From Silvimonas soli (lineage in GTDB: Bacteria; Pseudomonadota; Gammaproteobacteria; Burkholderiales; Chitinibacteraceae): DNA of 64,000 nucleotides. The notes below the pieces were generated by a model. It made no database searches and was not told the origin of the DNA. It saw nothing but the letters and a program-made list of their open reading frames with translations. Below, in pieces: positions 25,291 to 33,049 of the stretch. The stretch lies in the NCBI RefSeq assembly GCF_030035605.1, contig NZ_CP106736.1, forward strand, positions 4,151,001 through 4,215,000, in the 5' to 3' direction. The position numbers and the translations under genes are program-made. Positions within the stretch are counted from its first letter, which is position 1. Each line of letters opens with the position of its first letter.

Positions 25291-25316
25291 TTGAATTTGT
25301 GCCCGGCAAGCCACAT
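25291..25316 (+). promoter_or_regulatory. Candidate heat-shock (sigma-32) promoter of lon
   Basis: TTGAAT (25291-25296) and CCACAT (25311-25316) are 14 bases apart, close to the sigma-32 pattern CTTGAAA and CCCCATNT. It lies 37 bases before the lon start and just after the clpX terminator, as expected for a heat-shock protease gene. The -10 element has one mismatch in its core. Confidence 0.4.
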
Positions 25317-25352
25317 TATTGATCCAACTCCCACCCACTCAGGGCTATCAAA

Positions 25353-27782
25353 ATGTCAGAAAACCACGCATTGCCCGCCGAAGTCGCCAGTTTCCCTATG
25401 CTGCCGCTGCGGGACGTCGTCGTCTTCCCGCATATGGTGATTCCGCTGTTTGTGGGCCGTCCGAAATCCATTCGCGCGCTGGAAGCCGCGATGGAAGGTG
25501 GTCGTCATATCCTGCTCGTGGCACAAAAGAACGCGCAGAAAGACGAGCCATCAATGGCAGATATCTACCCGGTCGGCACCATTGCTACCGTGTTGCAACT
25601 GCTCAAGCTGCCTGATGGCACCGTAAAGGTGCTGGTTGAGGGCCTGCAGCGTGCAGATATGCTTACGCTGAAAGATGAAGATGGCTATTTCAGTGCAGAG
25701 GCATTGCCGCACGAACCCGGTGAAGACGAGGGTCATGAAGCAGAAGCCATGCGCCGCGCCTTGCTGTCGCAGTTTGACCAGTACGTAAAACTGAACAAAA
25801 AAATTCCGCCAGAAGTGCTGACCTCGCTGTCGGGCATTGAAATCGCTGGCCGTCTGGCAGATACCATCGCCGCCCATCTGCCGCTCAAGCTCGAGCAAAA
25901 GCAGGCTGTGCTGGAAATGGGCGATGTCAAACGTCGCATGGAACACTTGCTCAAGCAACTGGAAACCGAGCTGGACATCCTGCAGGTGGAAAAGCGCATC
26001 CGTGGCCGCGTGAAGCGCCAGATGGAGAAAAGCCAGCGCGAGTACTACCTGAACGAACAAGTCAAAGCCATCCAGAAAGAATTGGGTGAGCTGGACGAAA
26101 ACGCTGATCTGGATGAGCTGGAAAAGCGCATCAAGACCGCTGGCATGAGCAAGGAAGCCCGCGAAAAAGCCGAAGCGGAAATGAAAAAGCTGCGCATGAT
26201 GTCGCCAATGTCGGCAGAGGCGACCGTGGTGCGCAACTACATCGATACCATGCTGGCTTTGCCGTGGAAGAAAAAGACCAAGATCAGCAAGGACATCGCC
26301 GCTGCTGAAGAAGTGCTGGATACAGAGCACTACGGGCTGGAGAAGGTCAAGGAACGCATTCTTGAGTACCTTGCTGTGCAGAGCCGTGTCGAGAAGCTGA
26401 AAGGCCCGATCCTGTGCCTGGTTGGCCCTCCCGGTGTGGGCAAGACCTCGTTGGGCGAGTCGATCGCCCGTGCCACGAACCGCAAGTTCGTGCGCATGGC
26501 CTTGGGCGGGATGCGTGATGAAGCGGAAATCCGCGGTCACCGCCGCACTTATATCGGTTCGATGCCCGGCAAGATTCTGCAATCCATGACCAAGGCCGGC
26601 GTGAAGAACCCGCTGTTCTTGCTGGATGAAGTAGACAAAATGGGCGCCGATTTCCGTGGCGACCCATCGTCCGCTTTGCTGGAAGTGCTTGATCCTGAAC
26701 AAAATAATTCGTTCAGCGATCACTACCTGGAAGTGGATTACGATCTGTCCGACGTCTTGTTTGTGGCCACAGCCAATACACTCAATATCCCTCCAGCTTT
26801 GCTGGACCGGATGGAAGTGATCCGGCTTTCTGGTTATACGGAAGACGAAAAGGTCAACATCGCGCTCAAGTACCTGGTGCCCAAGCAGATGAAGTCCAAC
26901 GGCCTGCAGGAAGGTGAGTTGTCCATTATTGACTCAGCCGTGCGCGACATCGTGCGTTACTACACCCGTGAAGCGGGCGTGCGTAGTCTGGATCGCGAAA
27001 TCGCCAAAATCTGCCGCAAGGTGGTGAAGAATCTGCTGCTCAAGCCGTCGGACAAGCGTCAGCAAGTCACGGCGAAGAACCTGGATAAATACCTCGGCGT
27101 GCGTCGCTACGACTACGGCATGGCCGAGCAGCAAAACCAGGTGGGGCAGGTTACTGGCTTGGCATGGACCGAAGTCGGCGGCGAATTACTGACCATCGAA
27201 GCGGTAAAATTGCCCGGTAAAGGCAAGGTCATTCAGACCGGCAAGCTCGGTGAAGTCATGCAGGAATCCATCCAGGCAGCGCTGTCAGTGGTGCGCAGCC
27301 GTGCGGTACAGCTGGGTATTGATCCGGACTTCTATCAGAAGAACGACATCCATATCCACTTGCCCGAAGGCGCTACACCCAAGGATGGTCCATCGGCCGG
27401 TATCGCAATTGCTACGGCGATGACTTCCATACTTACGAACGTGCCAGTGCGTTGCGACGTCGCCATGACCGGGGAAATTACCTTGCGTGGCGAGGTGTTA
27501 CCGATTGGCGGATTGAAAGAAAAGTTGCTTGCGGCCCACCGTGGTGGCATCAAGCATGTATTGATTCCTGAAGGCAACGTCAAGGATCTGATTGAGATTC
27601 CTGACAATGTGAAGCGTGGCTTAACCATTCATCCGGTCAAGTGGTTTGACCAGGTTTTGGGCCATGCGCTGGAAAGCCAACCCGAATCGAATACCGGGGC
27701 GGTTGATAGCGCAGAAGACGGCGCAGCGCAAGCGAGCGATCGTCCAAGCGTGGAAACGGGCACACAGCCTACCAAACACTAG
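25353..27782 (+). CDS. lon: Endopeptidase La (Lon protease)
   Basis: 809 aa. The N-terminal LON substrate domain (about 13-205, starting FPMLPLRDVVVFPHMVIPLFVGR) and a coiled-coil helical region (about 215-310) precede the AAA+ module. That module has Walker A GPPGVGKTS (about 359) and Walker B FLLDEVDKM. The C-terminal protease domain has the Ser-Lys dyad in PKDGPSAGIAIATA and in the KEKLLAAHRGG segment. A 25-residue acidic, low-complexity tail (ESNTGAVDSAEDGAAQ...) extends past the usual end. Lon degrades misfolded and regulatory proteins in the cytoplasm. A sigma-32-like promoter precedes it. Confidence 0.98.
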   Translation: MSENHALPAEVASFPMLPLRDVVVFPHMVIPLFVGRPKSIRALEAAMEGGRHILLVAQKNAQKDEPSMADIYPVGTIATVLQLLKLPDGTVKVLVEGLQRADMLTLKDEDGYFSAEALPHEPGEDEGHEAEAMRRALLSQFDQYVKLNKKIPPEVLTSLSGIEIAGRLADTIAAHLPLKLEQKQAVLEMGDVKRRMEHLLKQLETELDILQVEKRIRGRVKRQMEKSQREYYLNEQVKAIQKELGELDENADLDELEKRIKTAGMSKEAREKAEAEMKKLRMMSPMSAEATVVRNYIDTMLALPWKKKTKISKDIAAAEEVLDTEHYGLEKVKERILEYLAVQSRVEKLKGPILCLVGPPGVGKTSLGESIARATNRKFVRMALGGMRDEAEIRGHRRTYIGSMPGKILQSMTKAGVKNPLFLLDEVDKMGADFRGDPSSALLEVLDPEQNNSFSDHYLEVDYDLSDVLFVATANTLNIPPALLDRMEVIRLSGYTEDEKVNIALKYLVPKQMKSNGLQEGELSIIDSAVRDIVRYYTREAGVRSLDREIAKICRKVVKNLLLKPSDKRQQVTAKNLDKYLGVRRYDYGMAEQQNQVGQVTGLAWTEVGGELLTIEAVKLPGKGKVIQTGKLGEVMQESIQAALSVVRSRAVQLGIDPDFYQKNDIHIHLPEGATPKDGPSAGIAIATAMTSILTNVPVRCDVAMTGEITLRGEVLPIGGLKEKLLAAHRGGIKHVLIPEGNVKDLIEIPDNVKRGLTIHPVKWFDQVLGHALESQPESNTGAVDSAEDGAAQASDRPSVETGTQPTKH

Positions 27783-27812
27783 TTGACACACGTTTTTGCC
27801 GCTTGCTATAAA
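27783..27812 (+). promoter_or_regulatory. Strong sigma-70 promoter of hupB
   Basis: TTGACA (27783-27788, perfect) and TATAAA (27807-27812) are 18 bases apart, 55 bases before the hupB start. The -35 box begins one base after the lon stop codon. Confidence 0.85.
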
Positions 27813-27867
27813 GCTCAAGCAATCGGCAGACCGGACCTATCCAACCAGAACGAAAGGGGACACATAA

Positions 27868-28140
27868 GTGAATAAATCTGAACTGATCGACGCAATCGCT
27901 GAATCCGCAGGCCTGTCCAAGGCTGCTGCCGGCAAGGCACTTGATGCCACCATCGAAGCTGTTTCCAAAGCACTGCAAGGCGGTGACGAAGTGACGCTGG
28001 TCGGCTTTGGCACTTTCTACGTTGCCGAACGTGAGGCACGTAACGGTCGCAATCCGCGTACTGGCCAGACCATCGAAATCGCTGCTGCCAAGCAACCGAA
28101 ATTTCGTGCTGGTAAATCTTTGAAAGATGCCGTACAATGA
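27868..28140 (+). CDS. hupB: DNA-binding protein HU-beta
   Basis: 90 aa, the exact family length, with a GTG start preceded by AAAGGGG. The sequence MNKSELIDAIAESAGLSKAAAGKALDA, the core GFGTFYVAEREARNGRNPRTGQTIEI with the DNA-clasping Pro in RNPRTG, and AAKQPKFRAGKSLKDAV at the C-terminus are diagnostic. HU bends and compacts DNA. It has its own strong promoter. Two tRNA genes follow without a canonical terminator before the first. Confidence 0.97.
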   Translation: MNKSELIDAIAESAGLSKAAAGKALDATIEAVSKALQGGDEVTLVGFGTFYVAEREARNGRNPRTGQTIEIAAAKQPKFRAGKSLKDAVQ

Positions 28141-28148
28141 TTGTCTTT

Positions 28149-28174
28149 GCTGCTTCGGCTAATAACGAAGCGGC
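28149..28174 (+). other. Hairpin between hupB and tRNA-Val
   Basis: GCTGCTTCG (28149-28157) pairs with CGAAGCGGC (28166-28174), with one G-U pair, around an 8-base loop. No U-tract follows; tRNA-Val begins 11 bases later. It may mark an RNA-processing point or protect the hupB mRNA end after tRNA excision. Confidence 0.5.
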
Positions 28175-28184
28175 ATAAGACCGG

Positions 28185-28261
28185 GGGTGGTTAGCTCAGT
28201 TGGTTAGAGCGCCTGCTTCACACGCAGGAGGTCGGTGGTTCGAATCCACTACTACCCACCA
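28185..28261 (+). tRNA. tRNA-Val (anticodon CAC)
   Basis: 77 nt with encoded CCA. The acceptor GGGTGGT pairs with ACTACCC (one G-U), the D-arm is GCTCAGTTGGTTAGAGC, the anticodon stem CCTGC/GCAGG has loop TTCACAC, and the T-arm is GGTGGTTCGAATCCACT. It reads GUG. No -10/-35 pair lies directly before it, so readthrough from hupB is likely. Confidence 0.96.
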
Positions 28262-28283
28262 AAATGGCGATGCATGAAAGTTG

Positions 28284-28311
28284 TTGTAAAATACAAAACG
28301 CATGCTATAAT
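28284..28311 (+). promoter_or_regulatory. Promoter of tRNA-Asp
   Basis: TTGTAA (28284-28289) and a perfect TATAAT (28306-28311) with a 16-base spacer lie 13 bases before the tRNA-Asp 5' end. Confidence 0.7.
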
Positions 28312-28324
28312 CGCCGACTCTTCT

Positions 28325-28401
28325 GGAGCGGTAGTTCAGTTGGTTAGAATACCGGCCTGTCACGCCGGGGGTCGCGGGTTCGAGTCCCGTCCGCTCCGCC
28401 A
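28325..28401 (+). tRNA. tRNA-Asp (anticodon GUC)
   Basis: 77 nt with encoded CCA. The acceptor GGAGCGG pairs with CCGCTCC and the discriminator is G. The D-arm is TTCAGTTGGTTAGAA, the anticodon stem is CCGGC/GCCGG with loop CTGTCAC (anticodon GTC), and the T-arm is CGCGGGTTCGAGTCCCGT. It decodes both Asp codons. Confidence 0.97.
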
Positions 28402-28408
28402 GATGATC

Positions 28409-28438
28409 AAAAAAGCCAAGCGCAAGCTTGGCTTTTTT
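28409..28438 (+). terminator. Terminator behind the tRNA-Val/tRNA-Asp pair
   Basis: GCCAAGC (28415-28421) and GCTTGGC (28426-28432) pair around GCAA, with A-run and T-run flanks. It ends the tRNA transcript 8 bases past the CCA. Confidence 0.93.
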
Positions 28439-28548
28439 GTTTTCAGCGGCCGAACGTGTTCGTTTGTCACTGCCCAAGCATGCAGACGAGACGCAATGAA
28501 CGGCTTCTGGCATCATACTGCGCGAGTCTCATACGGAGTGTAGTGTTC

Positions 28549-30390
28549 ATGTTTGATCTGGTACAAAAGAATAAAACCGTCGTCCAGGTTGTACTGGGTC
28601 TGGTTTCGCTGGGTTTGGTAGTCGGATTTGGTCTTTCAGGTTACTCGGCGATGGAAGGCGGCCCTAGCTGGCTGGCCAAAGTCGGCGGAAAGTCGATTAC
28701 CGAGCAAGATATAGCGGAAGCTACCCGCGGCCAGGTGATCTCTGACGATATGAAGCCGATGGTTCTGCAAGAACTGATCCGCAAGCAATTGTTGCTTAAC
28801 GAAGCACACGATCTGCGTCTGTCGCCCTCGACCCAACAATTGCAGAAAGCCATTGCCGCGATCCCGGCTTTCCAGGATAACGGGCAGTTCAGCCCGCAGC
28901 GTTACCAGGAACTACTGGGAGCGCAACAAATCTCCCCGACAAAGTTTGAAGGTCAGATGCGTGACGACCTGGCAACGCGCCAGCTGTTGTCGGCATTCAT
29001 GCAAAGTGGCATGACTTCATCCGTTACGCTGGAACGCCTGGCCAAGCTGATGGGCGAAAAGCGTGAAGTTTCGTCTGCAGTGCTCAAGCCTGAAGCGTAT
29101 CTGAGCCAGGTCACTGTCAGCGACGCTGAGGTCAAACAGTATTACGACCAGCATCAGGCTGATCTCAAGGCGCCAGAAATGGTGCGAGTGGAATACGTTG
29201 CGCTGTCCAAAGACCAACTGGCCCAGCAGCAAGTTGTCTCGGATGAAGAAATCCAGAAGTATTTCGACGCCCATAAAAACGATCTGGCCAAGGAGGAGCG
29301 CCAAGCTGCGCACATTCTGATTGCCGTGCCTAAGGGCGCATCTGCAGCAGACAAGCAAGCTGCCAAAGCCAAGGCCGAAGACATCCTCAAGCAGGTCAAA
29401 GCCAACCCGGCGCGTTTTGCCGAACTGGCCAAGGCCGACTCGCAAGATCCGGGCTCCAAGGATAACGGTGGCGATTTGGGCTGGTTTGCCCGTGGCGCCA
29501 TGGTCAAGCCGTTTGAAGACACCGTATTCAAGCTGCAGAAAGACCAGGTCAGCGATCTGGTGGAGACGGACTTCGGTTACCACATCATCAAGCTCGAAGG
29601 CGTGCGCACCAAGACGCTGGCTGATCTGAAGTCCGAAATCGCTGACAAGCTCAAGTCAGAGAAGGGCACCGCAGGTTATCAGGCGCAGGCAGACAAGTTC
29701 AATGAACTGGTTTACCAGCAAGCTGATAGCCTGAAGCCGGCTGCGGACCAATTCAAGTTGCAGGTACAGCAAAGTGGCTGGATTACCCGCAAGGGTACGC
29801 AAGACCCGCTGCTGAATAATCCAAAGCTCGAAGACGCAATCTTTGGTGATGACGTGCTCAAGAAAAAGCACAATTCCGAAGCCATTGAAGTAGTGCCAGG
29901 CACACTGGTTTCGGCACGCGTGATCGAACATAAAGATGCGCAGATTCCGCCACTGCCAACGGTCGCACCAGACATCCAGGCTCGTCTGAAGCATGACAAA
30001 GCAGTCAAACTGGCCGCTGCTGATGGCGCCAAGAAGCTGGCTGCGCTGCAAAAGGGCGAGACTGTCGATGTGGCTTGGGATGCACAACCCAAAGAAATGT
30101 CGCGGATCGCTGAACCTGGCGTAGCAACCGACCGGTTGCATGCAATTTTCGCCGCTCCGGCCGACAAACTGCCAGCCTTTGTTGGTGGGGATGACGCGGC
30201 GCTGGGTGGTTATGTGCTGTACAAGGTTGGGAAGGTGATTCCGGCTCCGACATTGACTCCAGAAATGCGTCAGCAAATTGAGCAAAATCTGGGGCAAATG
30301 TACGGGCAGGCTGAATTGACCAACTACTTTGGCAGTTTGCAGAAAAAGGCCAAGATCGAATTGCGTGCACCTGCTAAAGCACAGCAATAA
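28549..30390 (+). CDS. ppiD: Periplasmic peptidyl-prolyl isomerase/chaperone PpiD
   Basis: 613 aa from the ATG at 28549, with GGAG about 11 bases upstream (an in-frame extension of 31 codons upstream is not needed). A single N-terminal helix (about 11-32, VVQVVLGLVSLGLVVGFGLSGY) anchors it in the inner membrane. A SurA-like N-domain starts KVGGKSITEQDIAEA, and one parvulin (PpiC) domain lies at about 248-350 (AAHILIAVP...AELAKADSQDPGSKDNGGDLGWFARGAMVKPFED). A long helical C-domain follows. PpiD helps newly exported proteins fold next to SecYEG. Its place after hupB is conserved in many proteobacteria. Confidence 0.94.
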   Translation: MFDLVQKNKTVVQVVLGLVSLGLVVGFGLSGYSAMEGGPSWLAKVGGKSITEQDIAEATRGQVISDDMKPMVLQELIRKQLLLNEAHDLRLSPSTQQLQKAIAAIPAFQDNGQFSPQRYQELLGAQQISPTKFEGQMRDDLATRQLLSAFMQSGMTSSVTLERLAKLMGEKREVSSAVLKPEAYLSQVTVSDAEVKQYYDQHQADLKAPEMVRVEYVALSKDQLAQQQVVSDEEIQKYFDAHKNDLAKEERQAAHILIAVPKGASAADKQAAKAKAEDILKQVKANPARFAELAKADSQDPGSKDNGGDLGWFARGAMVKPFEDTVFKLQKDQVSDLVETDFGYHIIKLEGVRTKTLADLKSEIADKLKSEKGTAGYQAQADKFNELVYQQADSLKPAADQFKLQVQQSGWITRKGTQDPLLNNPKLEDAIFGDDVLKKKHNSEAIEVVPGTLVSARVIEHKDAQIPPLPTVAPDIQARLKHDKAVKLAAADGAKKLAALQKGETVDVAWDAQPKEMSRIAEPGVATDRLHAIFAAPADKLPAFVGGDDAALGGYVLYKVGKVIPAPTLTPEMRQQIEQNLGQMYGQAELTNYFGSLQKKAKIELRAPAKAQQ

Positions 30391-30414
30391 TTACGGCGAT
30401 TACGTCGTTTCAGG

Positions 30415-30441
30415 AAAGCGGGCTACGGCCCGCTTTTTTTA
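30415..30441 (+). terminator. Terminator behind ppiD
   Basis: AAAGCGGGC pairs perfectly with GCCCGCTTT around TACG, followed by a run of T, 25 bases past the stop. Confidence 0.95.
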
Positions 30442-30651
30442 TTGCGCTATTGCACCTTTCTTTTATTAGCGGAAAAAATCAGCTAGCAGACAGCGAAAAT
30501 TCGTTTGGCATGACTTTGGTCGATTTGTCGCGTCTTATGTGCAACAAATGTTGATCTTTGCCAAAAGGGGATTGAATTTTTGCGGGTTCGGGCGGATATA
30601 TCAAATTGAGAGATCGGTTGATTTCTCTACCCGCTTACGGAGGTTAAAACC

Positions 30652-30846
30652 ATGATGGCAATGTATGACATGGAATCGGGTGCAAGCGTGATGGAACCGG
30701 GGCAGGATTGGTCCGATCGCGTGCAGACTGTGGCAAACCTCCAGCACAATCCACTGCCGATGGCGGCATTGCGATTGTTGACGATAGAAGAAGCGATGGC
30801 CAGTTCAAAACAGCAGGTTTCCCGACCTGCCTGGCCGCAGACTTGA
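30652..30846 (+). CDS. Small protein of unknown function (64 aa)
   Basis: A strong ribosome-binding site (GGAGG, 8 bases before the ATG) argues that this short frame is translated. The second codon is also ATG. The product MMAMYDMESGASVMEPGQDW...RPAWPQT has no membrane helix, signal peptide or Cys and is mildly acidic; I do not recognise it. A weak promoter (TTGAAT at 30572 and ATATAT at 30596, 18 apart) lies about 50 bases upstream, and a hairpin followed by TGTTTT lies behind it. Codon usage of so short a frame cannot decide; if not coding, the region could be a small RNA. Confidence 0.5.
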   Translation: MMAMYDMESGASVMEPGQDWSDRVQTVANLQHNPLPMAALRLLTIEEAMASSKQQVSRPAWPQT

Positions 30847-30857
30847 TCCAGTTTGGT

Positions 30858-31655
30858 CTAGTCCACATTGGGCACCCAGTTGGGTGCCCTGTTTTCACCT
30901 AACGCTGCAATTCCTTCCCGAGCCTCTTCGCGTGTACGCATGTGCGCAATACGATGGGCGCTATCCGAGAGTAGTGAATCATCAATTGGCCGATAGGCTA
31001 CCGTGGCGATCAGCCGCTTTGCCGAAGCAACCGCATGCGGACCGTTCAACAGCAAATGGTCGATCCAGGTGCTGACTTGCTCGCTCGCTAATGCAGAGGT
31101 CGCCACTTCTTCATGCACCAATCCGTAGCGCCAGGCTGCTGCGGTAGAAAAGCGCTCTCCCGTAAGAAAATAACGCCTGGCGGCACTAGTCCCAATTTTG
31201 GCAACGATATACGGCCCGATAATTGCCGGAACCAGCCCTAGTCGCGTTTCGGGCATACAGAACCAGCTGTCTTGTGTGGCCACCACCAGATCACAACAAG
31301 CGGCGATGCCGACGCCAACGCCTATGGCAGGGCCTTCCACCGCAGCAATAACCGGGGCAGGGAAGCGGTCCAGCGACTGCATCATGCGTGCCAGACGCAG
31401 CGCCTGTTCGAAATTGTCGTGTTGCTCTTCGTTATTGGTATGGGCTAACCAGCGCAAATCGTTGCCCGAACAGAATATTTCACCCTCGGCCCGCAAGATC
31501 AGTGCACGCAAATGCAGGTTTTGCGCCAGTGCTGCGAGTGATGCCGTCATTTCGGCGACAAAGACCTCATCAACCGGATTGCGGCTTTCCGGGCGGGATA
31601 AGGTGATTGTGGCAATCCCTGCCTGATCCATTTCCAACCGGATGGAGTCGCTCAT
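30858..31655 (-). CDS. Enoyl-CoA hydratase/isomerase (crotonase) family protein
   Basis: 265 aa. The crotonase fold is shown by ALILRAEGEIFCSGNDLRWL (first oxyanion-hole segment) and PVIAAVEGPAIGVGVGIAACCDLVVA (second). The catalytic-type Glu is in FCMPETRLGLVPAIIGPYI. The PETRLGLVP-x-IIxPY pattern resembles methylglutaconyl-CoA hydratases, but Asp or other residues elsewhere could change the reaction, so only the family is assigned. No other leucine or fatty-acid degradation gene is nearby. Its last codons overlap a hairpin (30870-30889) that probably serves as terminator for the opposing small gene. Confidence 0.85.
   Translation of the reverse strand: MSDSIRLEMDQAGIATITLSRPESRNPVDEVFVAEMTASLAALAQNLHLRALILRAEGEIFCSGNDLRWLAHTNNEEQHDNFEQALRLARMMQSLDRFPAPVIAAVEGPAIGVGVGIAACCDLVVATQDSWFCMPETRLGLVPAIIGPYIVAKIGTSAARRYFLTGERFSTAAAWRYGLVHEEVATSALASEQVSTWIDHLLLNGPHAVASAKRLIATVAYRPIDDSLLSDSAHRIAHMRTREEAREGIAALGENRAPNWVPNVD
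30870..30895 (+). terminator. Plus-strand terminator embedded in the 3' end of the crotonase gene
   Basis: GGGCACCCA (30870-30878) and TGGGTGCCC (30881-30889) pair and are followed by TGTTTT on the plus strand. It ends transcripts from the small gene at 30652. The same bases encode the C-terminus (APNWVPNVD) of the minus-strand crotonase. Confidence 0.6.
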
Positions 31656-31968
31656 GCCGCAGTCCTTACAAAAAGTCGGTGGGGCTGGGTAGGTCTACCT
31701 CATTGATTTAGCGTATAAAACGAATGATTTCCAGCAGCATTTTATTTGCACCAATTATGCCGGTGTCAAAATCACACATTCAGTTACATGCCCCATTGTG
31801 ATACAGTTCGCCGCTAAATCCCGGCCCGCCTTGATACTATGCATGCCCTTGGCACTCATTGATCCGCATGCATTGCCTGGCACCCATTCTGATACGGTTT
31901 GCGGCAACGGCTTGACGTCCCTTGCACGCTTACCTTTTGCATGTTTTGTTTCAATTGTGACTAATGCA
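31656..31968. other. 313-base divergent intergenic region
   Basis: It separates the minus-strand crotonase and the plus-strand hydrolase, so it should hold both promoters. Several TATAA-like boxes (for example TATAAA near 31712) occur, without a convincing partner. The hydrolase frame stays open back to 31798, but that part precedes the signal peptide and is judged non-coding. No repeat or RNA structure stands out. Confidence 0.5.
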
Positions 31969-32868
31969 ATGAGGTTGTGGTTTTTCCCTGCCGTTCTGGC
32001 TTTTTTCTGTTCTTTGCTGCTGACCAGCGCGCCAGCAAGGGCTAATCGCGTTGAAATCCCCGGCGTGGGTGGCGTGACGTTGATTGCCGAATACACCGCC
32101 CCGCCAGCCGGAGGCACCAACGCCCCTGGCATGTTATTGCTGCACGACTGCGGCGGTTTGTGGGCCAAGCCCGGAGTCATGGCTGCGCGCCCGGCGCGTA
32201 TGGCCAGCTTGCTGCAAGAACTCGGTTATGGCGTGTTGATGGTCGACAGCTTTGGCTCCCGCGGTGTGCGTGAGGTCTGTACGACTCCGGGCCATGATCG
32301 ACAAATCAACGTACAGCGCCGTGCCGAAGATGCGCAGCGCGCCATCAACTGGCTGAAGGCCCGCAAGGAAATCGACAGTAGCCGTATTGCCGTATTGGGC
32401 TGGTCGCAAGGAGCGACCACCGTTTTGTCGTTGATGAATGCGGACAATCCTGGCGTGCGCGCGGCGGTGGCGTTTTACCCTTCCTGTGCACCCTTTCTGA
32501 AAGGCAACCAGCGTTATCAGCCGGCCGCGCCAACCTTGATGCTGGCGGGCGAAGCGGATGACTGGACGCCCGTTGAACCGTGTCGTGAGCTGGTAGCGCG
32601 CTCGGGCATGGATACTTTCCGCCTGGTTAGCTATCCCGAGGTATTTCACGATTTTGACGATCCGGGTGTCGACGTTCATGTGCGCCGGGATATCCCGAAC
32701 GAAGCGCATCCAGGGCAGGGCGTGACGGTTGGTTTTAACCAGGCCGCAACCGACGATGCTTATCGTCGGGTGTTCAAATGGTGCTCGCGCTGGCTTGATC
32801 CGTTTCACACTTATCCCTATGAACAGCGTACTTCGCGCGCGCCGACCCCCACTCCGGTCAAACACTAG
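31969..32868 (+). CDS. Exported dienelactone-hydrolase-like alpha/beta hydrolase
   Basis: 299 aa from the ATG at 31969, chosen because it starts directly at a Sec signal peptide (MRLWFFPAVLAFFCSLLLTSAPARA). The hydrolase core has the nucleophile elbow GWSQGATT, with Ser in place of the Cys of the classical family (compare GFCIGG in the paralogue at 4.7 kb). The acid is probably Asp in GEADDWTP and the base His in VFHDFDDPG. The protein should act in the periplasm. The substrate is unknown. The proline-rich tail APTPTPVKH is likely disordered. The ribosome-binding site is weak. Confidence 0.8.
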   Translation: MRLWFFPAVLAFFCSLLLTSAPARANRVEIPGVGGVTLIAEYTAPPAGGTNAPGMLLLHDCGGLWAKPGVMAARPARMASLLQELGYGVLMVDSFGSRGVREVCTTPGHDRQINVQRRAEDAQRAINWLKARKEIDSSRIAVLGWSQGATTVLSLMNADNPGVRAAVAFYPSCAPFLKGNQRYQPAAPTLMLAGEADDWTPVEPCRELVARSGMDTFRLVSYPEVFHDFDDPGVDVHVRRDIPNEAHPGQGVTVGFNQAATDDAYRRVFKWCSRWLDPFHTYPYEQRTSRAPTPTPVKH

Positions 32869-33049
32869 TCTTTGAATTGTTGCCGACCTTGCCATAATGC
32901 AAGTTCGGCAATTGCGTTTCTGGTGCCGTGTGCGCGATCATCTACGACCTCGGCGACAGTCCCGACTGGACTATCGTTTTTCCCCACAGCGTAGCTGGGT
33001 TGCAGCCGGTGCCACGGCCAGCCAGTAACGCCCTGCAGGAGCAGCAGCA

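Noticed and set aside
25551..26723. 390-codon minus-strand frame over lon
   Set aside because: Shadow of the Lon coding sequence.
31798..31968. 57-codon N-terminal extension of the exported hydrolase
   Set aside because: It would place the signal peptide in the interior of the protein; the ATG at 31969 starts the signal peptide exactly.
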